From positions 3,100,001-3,164,000 of the forward strand of contig CP071494.1 in assembly GCA_017354895.1 (NCBI GenBank): a DNA stretch of 64,000 nucleotides, read 5' to 3'. The notes beneath the pieces are model-generated. The model made no database searches and had not been told where the DNA came from. It worked only from the letters and a program-made list of their open reading frames with translations. A program made the position numbers and the translations under genes. The stretch comes from Podospora comata (taxonomy: Eukaryota; Ascomycota; Sordariomycetes; Sordariales; Podosporaceae). Below, in pieces: positions 1 through 12,300 of this stretch (its first letter is position 1; each line of letters opens with the position of its first letter).

Positions 1-1947
1 GCATGCCAATGTGTATAAGAATGCGATACCCAGCTCCATCCCTTGATTTCTGTCTGGGTATTGATAGCATGATTCTGCTCCGTGATTTCGATCGCTGACA
101 GCAGGAGCTTGTCGCGGACCTCCATGGGCATATCTTGCTTGTTTGGCGAGGAGAGGAGTGCGGGAAAGTGAAGTATGAGCCGGACCTTTGCGACAACAAG
201 ACGTGCAACGGTAATTCCAATCCAGTACTTGATATCAGGCTCCCCAGCTTGATGATGTCGGATATAACGCTGGTCAAATTTTGAGTAGAGCTCATCCAGA
301 ATCCGGTCCATATCTCTGATGCCATCGGCTGTTGGATTCATCATTCGGCGCATCATGTTAGACACCTCATAGCAGTACAGAGCATTGCTCATGTCTGTCA
401 TGCCCTCCCGTTCCGCGGGAAGTTCCGTCATATCCGGGCTGATATCTGAGTCGTTCACATTCAGGGGAAGCTTTGTGTCGAAAGTACCATGGGATATTGT
501 GACCTCGGTGCCTTGATCTTCCGATGTCCTGGCATCAAGGAAACAAACACCCCACCAAACTCGGCGACGCATCTCAGCTTCGTACGGTGAAAGGCCTTTC
601 ATCTTAGCGTCATCCCGGTTGAGGCCAAGAGATTGGGCCATCCGGATCACAATTCCAGTCATCATCCAAACAAACCTGGGGCTGTCGTTGCAGCGGACCA
701 ACAAAAGAAATATGAGAAGCGCCTGGACCACAATGAGGCTGGGTGAGCCGAGAAAGTTCGTTTTTGCAAGAGCATGCTCAAAACCGGAACGAAACTTTCG
801 TGTGAGCTCATCTTTAGTAGACCCGAGATTCCCTGCTACCTGTAAAAAGCATCAACATAAATATTTTCAAAATATCAAAGAGGGTCATGCTCACATCTGG
901 TTCTTCCATTGACGTGACAGCCGCAAAGTAAATGGCAAACATCAAGGTTTCCTGCGCCGGTCCAAGTACTGGTGGGGCTCCATCATGCTTCGGTAATAGA
1001 AGCTGTTTGACGGCAGGCATATGGACAGTTTGCATCAAGCTGTTGACATTCTCACCAAATACCCCAAGCAAAAAAGGTACCTGCGCTGGAGCTGGATACA
1101 AGTGATAGATGGATGCTCCGCTAGACCCTAGACTTTGTCCTAGAAAAACAGTGTGCCTCGGCGATGAGACTTGAGTAGCAGCAGTATTGGCATTTCGAAA
1201 TGCATCTTCGGGATCCGAGTCGGAGCTATTTGGGTCTTCTTGGTGCAATGCTCCGGTTTGAGACCGTAGGAGGTCAAGCTGTTGCTATCAGCATTCTTGT
1301 CTCGACGTAGCTGGTCTCACAATCTCACCTCGTCATAGATTCTCGAGAATATGCCACTTCTCACGTGGTCCTGTTGGTTTGTATCATCCAATGATAACTG
1401 CTGGGTCATCTCAACAGGTGACTTAGACAGGTTGTTGGCGTTGCGAATAGCGGCTTCACCACCCAGGTCTTTAACGAGCTGTTCGAGCTTTTCTAACCGT
1501 TGCATGACATGAGTTGCATCTGTTTTTTGTGAACTTGTGTTTGGTAGGCTGCTCATGACTGGTGTCTGGGGTGGTGCTGTGCTTGATGGACTAGTGGTAC
1601 AGCTACTGGCACCAGGAGCGGCTCGCCGGGCCCATCGAGGTGGGCGGTACGGAGCCAGAACACAAGCAATGCCATAACGCTTGCAATTCGAACATGGAGA
1701 CAGTTTGTCGCACTTTACTTTTCTGGCGGCAGTTAGCTTTTGTCAAAAAGGACATTAGAGTTCAGGAATTCAGCAAAGTATTTGAACAGTACCTCGCCCG
1801 ACATGTCACGCAACTTCTCACACGTGCTGGTTGGGACAGGTCGCCCAAGAGTGAGGAAAGATCCTCCTGGTGTTGAGAGGCGTTTAACCCCGTATTGAGA
1901 CTCGGTATTTGCGGTAGAGAGCGCGACATTTTGATTACTTGTGTCAA
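1..1947 (-). CDS. Zn2Cys6 fungal transcription factor (partial, C-terminus off the window)
   Basis: Nuclear DNA-binding regulator of the Gal4 type. Exons by phase: 1947-1793, 1722-1329, 1278-895 and 839 to the left edge. The 70-bp first intron (1723-1792) splits the zinc cluster; spliced, it reads CVTCRARKVKCDK followed by SPCSNCKRYGIAC, with all six cysteines of a Zn2Cys6 cluster. A short coiled-coil-like RLEKLEQLVKDL linker follows, then the fungal-specific middle homology region, recognisable by SSGASIYHLYPA, then RRRVWWGVCFLDA and a matching all-helical continuation. The frame stays open to position 1, so the C-terminus is missing. Start at 1947, or at a second ATG six codons on (1929). 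It shares a 309-bp intergenic region with the HET gene on the other strand. Target genes cannot be deduced. Confidence 0.94.
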
Positions 1948-2256
1948 ATTCGCTATTCGACTATGAATTGGAGTTCTGCTGGTGTGAGGATGAGACGAAC
2001 TTGCGAAGTTGTTTCAAAGACTCGCATGTTTGTCAAAGTCCGAAGGTCTGTGAAGCGACCAATCAGAAAGCCTATGCAGTCTACAACAGGGTTAAATGGG
2101 CCCACTTCTTCGCGTTTCTCGGCCACTTCGGCTGCCAAGAGATTATGGCCGACCGGGCAGTTGACGGATCGTTACTGACATCAGCCAGGTGCCCAACGGT
2201 CGACCCAACGACGGCGACGGGACCACGACAGCATTCCGAATTAGGTTTTGACCACA
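1948..2256. other. Divergent intergenic region
   Basis: This 309-bp stretch separates the start codons of the Zn2Cys6 factor (minus) and the HET protein (plus), so it must hold both promoters. I see no TATA box or other motif that I can name. Confidence 0.6.
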
Positions 2257-4262
2257 ATGCGTTTAATAAACACCACGACACTGAGACTGGAATCGCCATG
2301 GTCCACGCCCATTTACGCTATTTTGTCACACACTTGGGGGGAGGATGAGGTCCTCTTCGCCGATATCTGCGACCCGCAACAGCTGCTTCCTGTCCACAAG
2401 AAGGGATTTCGCAAGGTCAGCCGCAGCTGTGAGCGTGCTCGCCAAGATGGTTACAACTACATGTGGATTGATACCTGCTGCATTGATAAGACCAGTAGTG
2501 CCGAGCTCTCGGAAGCAATCAACTCCATGTTCCGATGGTATCACAGGGCAGACAGATGCTATGCCTACCTCTCCGACATCAATGTTCCAGGAGAACCATC
2601 GGTGGAAGTTGAGAACAGCCGCTGGTTTACTCGGGGCTGGACGCTTCAAGAACTGATTGCGCCGCGAGACGTGCGCTTTTATGATAGCCAATGGTGTTTC
2701 TTGGGAAGCAGACAGCTCCTTCGCGGCACCCCCATCGCAGACATCTCTGAGCTCACAGATTTGGCCGACACCATCAGCAAGGTAACGGGAATTCCCGCCG
2801 AAATTCTTCGTTGGTTCTCGCCAAAGCCAGACTCACCACTGGTGAGACGGCGGAGTAAAAGGGCAGGGCTCGACAAATACGAACCAACACACGCCCTAGA
2901 CAAGCTTTTGAGGGCCTGTAGCGTAGGACAAATCATGTCTTGGGCTGCTTACCGATTTACCACAAGAAAAGAGGACGAAGCATACTCTCTTCTGGGTCTC
3001 TTTGGGGTCAACATGCCAATGTTGTACGGAGAAGGGCGCAGTGCCTTCCACCGGCTTCAGCAGGAAATACTAAAGACGTCCAACGATCAGTCTATTCTTG
3101 CCTTTGAACGTCAGTTTTACTCGGATAGCAGTTCGCTACTAGCAGATTCGCCTCGATGCTATGCCTCGTCGGAAATTATACAGAGTTTGAACAATGGTCC
3201 CCTCCTATCAGGCGCAACTCCGTTTTTCGAATTATCGCCTTCTCCAAAGGCCGTCGAGGCCGGGTTGCTTCTTTGCCCACTGATCAGGCAGGGCAAGGAA
3301 GACACTACGCGCTACTTGGCGATCTTGAACTGTATCTATCGGTCCGACTTCACCAGCCATCCGGCCATAATCCTCCGCAAGATTGACAGCAAGTCCCGCA
3401 CATTTTACCGAACACCCAAATCCGGGCTACACCGAATCACTCCCATTAACGACCAAGGTTTGATAGAATGGCCAACTGCTGTTGATGGAAGTAAGTACTT
3501 TTTTCTACGGCCTTGAAACCACAAAGCTTATCAAGAAAGCGCCTAGTGTCGAATCGATTGCGCTATGATCTCAACAAAGTCTACTTCGAGACGATCCGTC
3601 TTTACTTGGAGCCTCCTCAAATCCTGTCTAGCATCTCGTATGGTGTTGGACAACCAGCTTCAAGCTCTCTCTCTACTCCAGGAATGAGGATCAAGCTTGA
3701 AATGCCAGACACAATGAGATTTACTTCTGGTGCCTATCCTCATATGTTACAGGTCACGAAGAATCGGGTTTACGCCCCATCTATCACGCTCGATAGTTGG
3801 CCCAAGCGGTTTCTGGACAATCAAGAACCTATGACGAACTACCTAGCGCTCTTCGGCACTGTTCTTCTTCACTTTGAAGGCATGGGTACAGTTGCCTTGT
3901 CATGGGGAAAGTCATGTGCTCCTGACCGTGGGGATCGATCTCCTGAGCCTTTTATTGCAATCATGGACTGGGCCAAAGTTCTCAGAGCTGCACATGGCAA
4001 GGAGTTAGAGCTTTTGGATCTGGAAAATTTGCGTTTGCGGACTACCGCCGAGTTTCTTTATGCGACGTATTCGTGGACATGGGTATCTTTGCTGGCCACC
4101 AAGCCAGACATCCGAGCCGAACACGACAGCCCTCGAATAAAGGTGCGATGCAGGATACGGACCGTCGAGTTTTTAGGACGACCTCTCTTTGAACTGGAGC
4201 TTTCAGTTCTTCCCCAAGGCAGATCGAGTTTCGTTGGCATGGTACGATCTTCATTTTCATGA
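2257..4262 (+). CDS. HET-domain (heterokaryon incompatibility) protein
   Basis: Fungal non-self recognition protein of the HET family. Exons 2257-3490 and 3547-4262; the 56-bp intron (GTAAGT to CTAG) keeps frame in phase 1. The N-terminus starts MRLINTTTLRLE, typical of HET-D/E-like proteins, which is why I prefer this ATG over the one three codons upstream. HET hallmarks are in order: YAILSHTWGEDEVLF, YMWIDTCCIDK, SEAINSMFRWYHRADRCYAYL, SRWFTRGWTLQELIAP and RKEDEAYSLLGLFGVNMPMLYGEG. About 650 residues. The C-terminal half resembles other stand-alone HET proteins and shows no NACHT, WD or ankyrin repeats. HET domains are known to trigger cell death when activated; the partner of this one is unknown. 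Confidence 0.92.
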
Positions 4263-5313
4263 GGCTTTTGGGCTCAGAGCGCCACGCCAGGGTGAACCGG
4301 GAATTCGTCCGATGATGGCGGAGCCAGATAGCCGTTTGCCTGGGCCGGTTTCTGCTGTTGCGGGTTCTTCTTCCGAATCCAGATAGTCGGCCATCGGAAA
4401 CATAAACGACAGCAAAGACAACTTCAAGTTCAAGACCTCGATGTCAGGTTAGGAAAGCGCAAACCCAGTTCGGATGGATTACGCTACCCTTACAAACCGA
4501 CCATGCAAGATCAGGAACGGAGTACGACGTTGCGGACCTCTTCGCTAAGGCACAGTTGGGCCGAAGAGGAAGGCGATCCACGGAAAACTTTAATCACCTT
4601 GTTCTTGGCAGCCACAGAAGAACGATTGCAAATTCTTACAAACGAGTCCTTGAAGCGCGCCATTTTCAAAGTTAACAAGATTTCAGAAAGTGCCACGCGT
4701 TACTGCGACCCTTCTGACCAGAATTCCACTCATCAAAGCGCCGGCACTTCCCCAATTGCGGATGGTGGTGCTAACGGGCGGGGTAGCATGACCCAAGGTT
4801 GACATATTTGCGGCGTACTAGTCCATTCGGTCGGTTAAGTCGAAGGGACGCATCTTCCGCAATAACCTAATCTGTAGGTAAGCCTCTCGGAAAAAAGTCT
4901 GGCAGGTTCAACGTCGCAGTACCAAGAGACGGCACGGCAGAATGGATCGTCAACCCATCTGGGCACCGCCTTGCCATGCATGACGGCTACAACGAGCAGG
5001 AAGTCAAGAGATGAGGAGTTACCCTGGAGTTCCATGAACCAGGAAGGGAGACAGCTGTCAATTCCCGGTAATGCACGTTCAGTCCGGGGTTCAGACGGCA
5101 TCACGGCATCGCGATTCTTTTCACCAACCCAAGTCCGGGGTAAATGAGGCGTGACTTATCTTGCAGGCTCGTCCGAGAGATATAAATCACGCTTGCCCCA
5201 TGCCCCGGAGACTGACATCATGCTCCACAAACTGTCACTTCTCTTGCTCCGCTCGCTAGCAACACTACTACCGGTGCCTACTACCTTGCCTGGCTGATCG
5301 ACTGCTACTCAAG
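4263..5313. other. Intergenic region with core promoter of the next gene
   Basis: About 1 kb between the HET gene and the small secreted protein gene. A TATAAAT box lies at 5181-5187, some 130 bp before the next start codon. A 99-codon open frame at 4503-4802 has no recognisable features, and I do not call it a gene. Confidence 0.5.
5181..5187 (+). promoter_or_regulatory. TATA box of the small secreted protein gene
   Basis: TATAAAT in a GC-richer context, 127 bp upstream of the start codon at 5314, a usual distance for a short fungal 5' UTR. Confidence 0.55.
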
Positions 5314-5933
5314 ATGCGCATCTCCACCGTCCTCTCCCTGGCAGGTCTTGTCACCGCGGCCCCTGTTCCAGAAGCAGAAGCCCCAAAGTTCGGAATTGCA
5401 CCGGCTGGCCAAGGATTCTTTGGAGCCGGTCAGATCCGCACTCTCTGGAACCAGGGCGACCACTCCAACCTTGGGTGCCTGACCAACACTGGCCTCTGGA
5501 CCACGAACGAAAGCCAATGCGGCACGTTTGTCTCCAAGGAGCTCACAACTGGCTACAGCGTGAAGACATTCCAACTATTCACTTCGGCTGGACCCTGCTC
5601 CATCTACGGCGCGAAATTCTACTGCGACAAAAACGCGACTCCCTTTCTCTTTGGTGTAAGTCTCTATACTACCACCACCAAGCTCCGTACCCCCGATGCA
5701 TAAACTGACACCATCCACAGCTCTGGCCCTGGCCCAACTCCATTCCCGGAGTTGACTCCCTCCGCGCAGGCCAGTACGGCCTCATGGCAACCTTTGGCAG
5801 CAACCCCCCTCTCAAAGAGGAAGGTCCCCAAGAGATTCACTTTGTCACATACAAGGAGACGGGCAAGTACGTCTGGCTTACCTGGGCGCCGCTGCGAGGA
5901 GGGCCGATTTTGACTCCGGTTCCGATTGAATAA
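5314..5933 (+). CDS. Small secreted protein, 184 residues, four cysteines
   Basis: Two exons, 5314-5655 and 5721-5933, joined in phase 0 across a 65-bp intron (GTAAGT to CCACAG). The product begins with a signal peptide (MRISTVLSLAGLVTAAP) followed by PEAEAP, where processing probably occurs. The mature part has four cysteines (in LGCL, QCG, PCS and YCD), compatible with two disulphides, and potential N-glycosylation sites (NES, NAT). It ends LTWAPLRGGPILTPVPIE. I recognise no enzyme family; it looks like a conserved hypothetical secreted or cell-wall protein of Sordariomycetes. An effector role is possible but not shown. Confidence 0.85.
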
Positions 5934-6188
5934 AGCACCCACAACAAAGTGGGGAATCATGTACATAAAACACACCTTACCTACCTACCTACCCACCTAC
6001 CCTTTTCCTCTCTCCAACTTGTGCCTCGTTGCTGTTCCCCCTGAACCCCCTATTGTGGATACGTAGTCTGGAGCAACCGTCAAAAGTGGAGCCCGCGGAG
6101 TGCAAAGAAAAAGACACATGTCCACACACTCCACAAGCACCCGGATAAAAGCGCAAAATTCGAATGGGGAAAACAACGAGCAGAAATA

Positions 6189-6262
6189 TCCTCTGTGGCG
6201 CAATTGGCTAGCGCGTCTGACTGTTAATCAGGAGGTTGGAAGTTCGAGCCTTCCCGGAGGAG
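6189..6262 (+). tRNA. tRNA-Asn (GTT), no intron
   Basis: A full cloverleaf can be drawn over 74 nt. Acceptor TCCTCTG pairs with CGGAGGA (one G-T pair) and the discriminator is G. The anticodon loop is CTGTTAA, giving anticodon GTT, and the T arm has the standard TTCGAGC. A T-run at 6294-6302 provides the Pol III terminator. Confidence 0.97.
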
Positions 6263-6726
6263 ATTGAGTTGGAACCATTTGTAGTGGTTCGAGTTTTTTT
6301 TTCATGGTTTTGGTCTCATCATGTCGCCTGATTAGCATAAACCATCTTCTGGCTTTTATTTTTGTCTTGTTATCTGAGCTTACGATGGACTTCATCCCAG
6401 TGTAAGTCGTACTTCATTCTAGCATGAAAGAGATTTTATCCCAGCTTCACATGGACTTAATCATGGCTCAATGTGTAAACAAGGGCACCAGTTGCTTGTG
6501 TAATATATGTAGCTTCTATTATTAACCTTTCAGCAAGACCTTTTTGGCTGGGAGCTGTTCCCATCAACGATATCCTGTTCACCAAAACCTTATACGTCAT
6601 TCGTCTGTTACATACTAGGTACAGACAAAGGATCCAATAACTGCATTATCCTTTCTCTCTACACATGTCAATCTCACAATCTCTCATTCTCATCCGACAT
6701 ATCATATTCCCCCGTAACCTTCCCCA
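6263..6726. other. Intergenic region after tRNA-Asn
   Basis: Holds the tRNA terminator (T-run 6294-6302) and, towards 6640-6726, a pyrimidine-rich stretch that probably includes the 3' UTR of the oxidoreductase gene on the minus strand. Nothing else is recognisable. Confidence 0.5.
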
Positions 6727-8587
6727 TCACTTCCCCCCATTCACCCCCTCCCCCTCCTTCTCCCTCCTCCACATCTGCCTCTCCTCATCCACCACCCCCG
6801 GCCCCTTATAAACACTCCCATACAACCCCCCAGCCCAACCACTCCCCTCCCCAGTCGACGTCTTACTCTTATTTCTCCTCCTATACCACCGTCCATACAC
6901 CAACAAGTAATACAGCCTAAAACACAACAACGCCCACCCATCCCTCTCCAAATCCCTTGGGTACTCCGCCCCCAGATCAACCGCAGCCGCTATCCCGCTC
7001 ATCACCGCAACCTCATGCGCATTGATCAGTGTCCAGCTACCCGCAAACCTGACATGCCTTCTCCCCTGCAACTGCCACAACCATGGCACAACAAGCAGGT
7101 AATGAGTCCACGAATGGCAAAGCTGATGCCACCAGTCCTTGCGGATAATTTTCGTCTGGTCAATCTCATTATCAGTCCAGAGATGCCCATCACGTTCCTT
7201 GTTGAGAAAAATCGTCTGGAAGACGTGGTTCTCGAACGGGACAGAGGGCGGGAACTGAGCCTGGTAGTTGGTGCAGTCAAACGACATTTCCAGCTTGGAC
7301 ATGTCAGAAGGGTAGGGCTTGATGTAGTACATTGGTTTGAAGCTGTTCATCTCCCCGTAGTCACCGCGGGCGATGGCCACCCGAGTGGAGTGGTCTGTTC
7401 CGGAAAGAGTGGTGACGGCTTGGTCGGGGGTAAAAAAGTTTTCGTAGTGCTTGATCATGTAGGACGTGTCGGAGTGGGTGATGGTTAGATCGTTGGACCA
7501 GATAGCGCGGGGGAGGATAAGGCGTTCCCGTTTGGTGCGGGATTTGGAGAGGCGGTTTGCGGTGTCGGCGCTGGAGGAGGGGAAGACATGTTAGTGACAG
7601 GGTGAGGATGGCGAGGGGAGGTTGAGCTTACAGGCAACAGAAGACGACCTCATCGTAGTGCTCGTTGGTTTCCTCGGCACTGGGGTCGGCGTTGGCGGTG
7701 TAATCCTCCGGTGTCCAAGCACCGGATGGGTTGCGGTTGTCGGGAGCTGGATTTCGCTTGATGAGCTTTACCACAACGCCGCTCTTGTCCCGATAGAGGG
7801 TCTCGGTGAGCTCTGTCGACAGACGGACCTTCACACCATTCTTGATGAGGTCTTTTCTCCAGTCTTCGTAGAATTGACTGAAGTTGGGAAACACGACCAT
7901 CGGAGGAAGGTTACTCGCTATACTTTCCTTGTCCGGAGGATACCACATGCCGTAGGTTGGGCTGGTGCACAGCCGTTCGAGAATGATGGTCGGCACTTCG
8001 GGTGTGTAGTTTCCAGTTCCGAGGAATAGGGCAACCATGGGAAGAGCAACGGCATTGGCGAACTCGTAGCTGAACATGAAGAGCTTCATGAGATATTTGA
8101 TGGGGAGCAGGGCAAAGAATATCTCAAACCAACGGGTCAGAGTAAGCATCTGGACAAAACGACGAATCTCGTTCTGGTGTTTCTCGAGCAGCTTGGTGGG
8201 GTAGACATTGGTCCAGAACCGATCTCCTTTCCCGAAAGACACTTGCAGCTTGACAGGATTGGCAACATGACCCTGGCGGGCAAACATTGTCATGGTGTGA
8301 TGGAAGATGTAAGAGCCACCTTGGACGCCTTGGTTCAGCCATGAGGCACCGTGCTTGTCTTTGTCAATGGGGATCGAGAAGGCCTGGCCGCCGCAGTAGT
8401 CGGTTGCTTCGATCAAAGTAACGTCGAACTTTTCTGGGTGTTGGGCGAGGTGATGGGCACAGGACATGCCTAAGAAGTTGTCAAATCAAGGAGAACAAAA
8501 ACAACATGTCGTTTTGATTGGTGTTACCGTACCTGCAGCACCAGCCCCAACAACCAGGACTCTCTTCTTTTTCGGGCCTTTGGACAT
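6727..8587 (-). CDS. FAD/NAD-binding oxidoreductase, amine-oxidase-like
   Basis: Three exons, 8587-8533, 8469-7632 and 7570-6727, give 578 residues; introns of 63 and 61 bp are phase-consistent. The first intron falls inside the dinucleotide-binding motif: spliced, residues 10-19 read VLVVGAGAAG, followed by acidic-ended LIEATDYCGGQAFS, a Rossmann FAD fold of the COG2907/amine-oxidase-like class. The middle (FALLPIKYLMKLFMFS) is hydrophobic, and the tail has WLWQLQGRRHVRFAGSWT, which resembles the C-terminal FAD-contact segment of this class. Substrate unknown. The C-terminal 40 residues are Gly/Arg/Glu-rich and low in complexity. It is divergent from the NACHT-ankyrin gene, with about 760 bp between start codons. 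Confidence 0.9.
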
Positions 8588-9345
8588 GGCAACGGACAGC
8601 AGCTATCACGAACTTTCTGGAAAGGTATCAACGGCGCCTGTGTCAGTGTAAGAAAAGAGCAAATCTCGTCTCAAAACATGCAAGATAAAAGGAGTTGTTG
8701 AGATGTTGGTCGTGGCTGAATCACCTGCGTCATGGCCGCTGTGGTGTCTTTGACGATTTGGAGCGGCGCCAAAGTCAACCAAGATCGGTGGCGCAAGCGA
8801 TGGCATTTTGATTGGACTGAATTGACGAGCAAATGCCGATTGCACTGCATACAGGATGGCGACAACGGAGGGTGTCAACTTCGATGACGGGAAGTGTCAA
8901 GGTAATGAGATCGTGTAGTGACTCTGGCGGGCGGGGTGCCGGATATCGAGACCCTTGCTCCACTGTTAGCACCACAGAAGCTCTAGAGGTTCCATGTGCC
9001 GCTCACTGAGGCTGCCCTGTACCTACTCACCTGCTTGGGAAGATGGTTCTACACCCCCTATTAAGAATTCTTGGACAATTTCACCTTGCCGTCCATGAGC
9101 TTTCATGATGGCGATCTATTTTCCTTCCACACCATCGCGTCCCGTAGATTTGTTATCCTCAGACCCTGGTCAATTGTTACATCGCCTCGGTCACCACCGC
9201 CCAACCAACATGATTCGTGTACTGGAGCCAACAGCACCGCTTTTCGCCATCCTTGACTCATCAGTGGAGGTCAGCAAAATCTTCGGGCTTCCCACCGACA
9301 ACACTTGACGCCTCCGTCAAACACACAACGCCGTTGATAATCGAC
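8588..9345. other. Divergent promoter region, oxidoreductase / NLR
   Basis: 758 bp between two start codons facing away from each other. I see no TATA box or repeat. Short open frames on both strands look random. Confidence 0.5.
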
Positions 9346-12300
9346 ATGGAGGACTACGATGTTATCGAGCACAGCGACACAGCATTGGGCCCTGAAGTCG
9401 TGGCTCGGATACGCGACTGGCTCCAGCCAACCGACTACACAGCCGAATCGGGAGAATATCATCGTCACCTGTCGTCTCAAGCACCCGGCACAGGCCTGTG
9501 GCTTTGCCAAACAGACGAGTATAAAAAATGGCACGACTCGCCAGATCATGGCAGCTTATGGATCAAGGGCGTTCCGGGAGCAGGGAAATCTGTCATGGCA
9601 GCGAGCATCATCGGGCATCTAGAGACGACAGAGAACTGCCCGGTACTCTTCTTCTTTTTCCGAAACATTGTTGCTGCCAACTATTCTCCTCGCGCTCTTC
9701 TCCAAGATTGGCTTGCGCAACTTTTGCCCTTCTCTCCCAAGCTCCAGCTCGCACTCCAATCACAGCTGAATACTGACCTGGCAATCATCTCCAACAATGA
9801 CCTTTTTGACCATTTCCTCAGCGGAATATCCTGCGTCCCAAGACTCTATTGTGTTGCTGATGCCCTGGATGAGATGAACGCGGACAGCAGACCATTCCTC
9901 GACAAGTTCAACCGCCTCGCCACGCACCGCCCAGGCTCCTTGAAGCTTCTCCTGACAAGTAGACCTAAACAGTATCTCCAAAGCGCGTTGCGAGACACCT
10001 CGATTGTGCACATTAGTCTGCAACGGCATCTCGTGGATGTTGACATTGTTTCATATCTCAATTGTCGGCTTGAAAAGCTCTCCACAATGAACAATGCTGT
10101 GGAAAAGAACCAGCTTGTTGACTTGGTGGCCAAAAGGTCGGGGGGATTGTTTCTTTATGCCAAGTTGACCATGGACCAGATGGTGAGTCATTTCTAGGCG
10201 ATTATTACTTTGCTACCTAGTTTACTGACGTGCAAGCAGGAAGAGGCTCTGTCTAGGCAGGACCAAGTCGACATTTGTGCTCTGGAAGCATCACTCCCCA
10301 TTGGATTGGAGGAAACATACGCCAACTTGTTGCAGAAACATCGTCAGGAGAGCCAGGTCGACCTCGAGTTCCAGGTTTTTGTCTTGGAAACTATCACCCA
10401 TGCGTCCCGTCCATTGCGACTAACTGAGCTCGCCGGCCTCGCCGGATGTCTGAGCACCATTAATGAACCTTTGACACACTGGAAACAGCTCATTAGTACC
10501 TGCTGTGGGCCACTTATTCAGGTGTTGGAAAGCGAGACTCTCCAAGTTATCCACCACTCCTTCACCGAGTTTCTGAGAGGTGACGGCCGAAATAGCCCAA
10601 GTGGAACTGAGCCTTCTTCGGGCTTTCCAGTCATTAACTCAACAATTGCCCACAAGAACGTGGCTCTTCGATGCTTGGCGTATGTTCAATCGCTTTCACT
10701 CCCGACCGTAAAACAACGCAGGTCATACCGCGAGCAATCTGACGATCGCCGAAATGTCTGTTTACTCCATCCATTCTTCGATTATGCTATGGAGAATTGG
10801 GTGTATCACGCGAGCCGATATAATGCGAGAGACCACGGCTTTTTTCACACCATTTTGAGCTTTCTGGCGCCCGATAACCTGGCCTTTTGGCAGTGGACAG
10901 GGCCTCCGTGGTATCGGGACACCGGCAACCCCTCTGAAGGGATCCCCACTGCTTTACATGTCGCAGCACATGCTGGGATGTACGAGTTTTGCCTTTGGCT
11001 CATAAACGAACAAAGGATGTCTGTTTCGTCAATCGCCAGCGACCGTCGAACACCATTGCACTGGGCGGCAGAAAAAGGTCACGGCAAGGTTGCCTCACTC
11101 CTAATCCAATACGGCAGCGATCTGAACCCCGAAGATATATACGGATTGAAGCCTATTCACCTGGCAGCACGTTATAACCACGCTGATGTGGTCTCCACTT
11201 TGCTTCAAGCCGGGGTTGAGCCTGACACACCAACAACGAACGAGGATGATGAACACCCCGAGTACTATGACGCTGGAAGAGATTTGCGAGAAAACAGGCC
11301 AGGCGAATGTGCAATCTATTATGCAAGTCGATATGGCCATCTGGAGACACTGGAGGCGCTGATTCCCTATTGCGCGCCGTCTGCGTTGGAGAAGATGCTC
11401 TGCGAATGTTGTCGTTTCGATCGTACTGAGGCTGCGGCTGCAGTCTTGGCACACTTGTCTATTCCAGTGGATGCTTCGTACAGTGGAGCAACTGCACTCT
11501 ACTTTGCGTGTGGGAATACCAATACCGACTTGGTCCAAGCCCTTATTGATCATGGTGCCGATTCCAAGGCCCTATCAGTATCGGCATCACTCGCAACAAG
11601 CTACGGCGGGCCGGCGGTAGAGCTCAGCTATGAAGAAATGGATGAAGGAGCGGAATTTGTATTCGAGTCCTACTGGTATCCGGGTGCGAATCAAGCTCCT
11701 TTGCATCGCTTGGTCCGAAGTTGGAACTACAACAATGATGCAGCTTGTCAGGTCATCCTTCGAATTCTTTTGGATGCCGGCGCTGATATGGAACAGCTAA
11801 ACGACGATGGAGTAACTGCATTACTTTTGGCAGCGTCATTCTCGTGTCACTTTCCATTCAGTTCATCGATAGTACCGTGCGTGCCTGCTTTGAGGGCTTT
11901 ACTGGCCTCGGGAGCAAATGTCAAGGCAACCTGCCCGAACGGTAACAAAGCATTGCATTATGCCTTGGGACAAGATCAAGAAAGCCTGGAGGCCATGAGA
12001 ATTCTTTTGGAACATGAAGAGGGCCAACAAGAAAGACGATCTCTGGACACACTCCGCCCTCCCGGGAAGGTCGCGTCGGCTGACTTGGCTGACAGCGAAG
12101 CTCTGTCGTCCAGGTTCATGGAGTACTTTGTGCGAGGCGGCCTTGATCCCAGTTACGAATTCTACAAGGGCAAAACCATGTTGGAGGCGGTAATGTATCA
12201 AAATCCCGGACTGTTCCAGACCTTGTTCTCCCTCTGCAAGGACGAGTCACTTAAGCAGCGATGTTGGTTTGCTTTAGCAGACAAATGGCCCAGCAGGGAG

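Noticed and set aside
3491-3535. 45-bp version of the HET gene intron
   Set aside because: It breaks the reading frame; the 56-bp version ending at 3546 keeps it and has a better acceptor distance.
4503-4802. 99-codon open frame after the HET gene
   Set aside because: No recognisable motif and a similar antisense frame; the HET gene ends convincingly at 4262.
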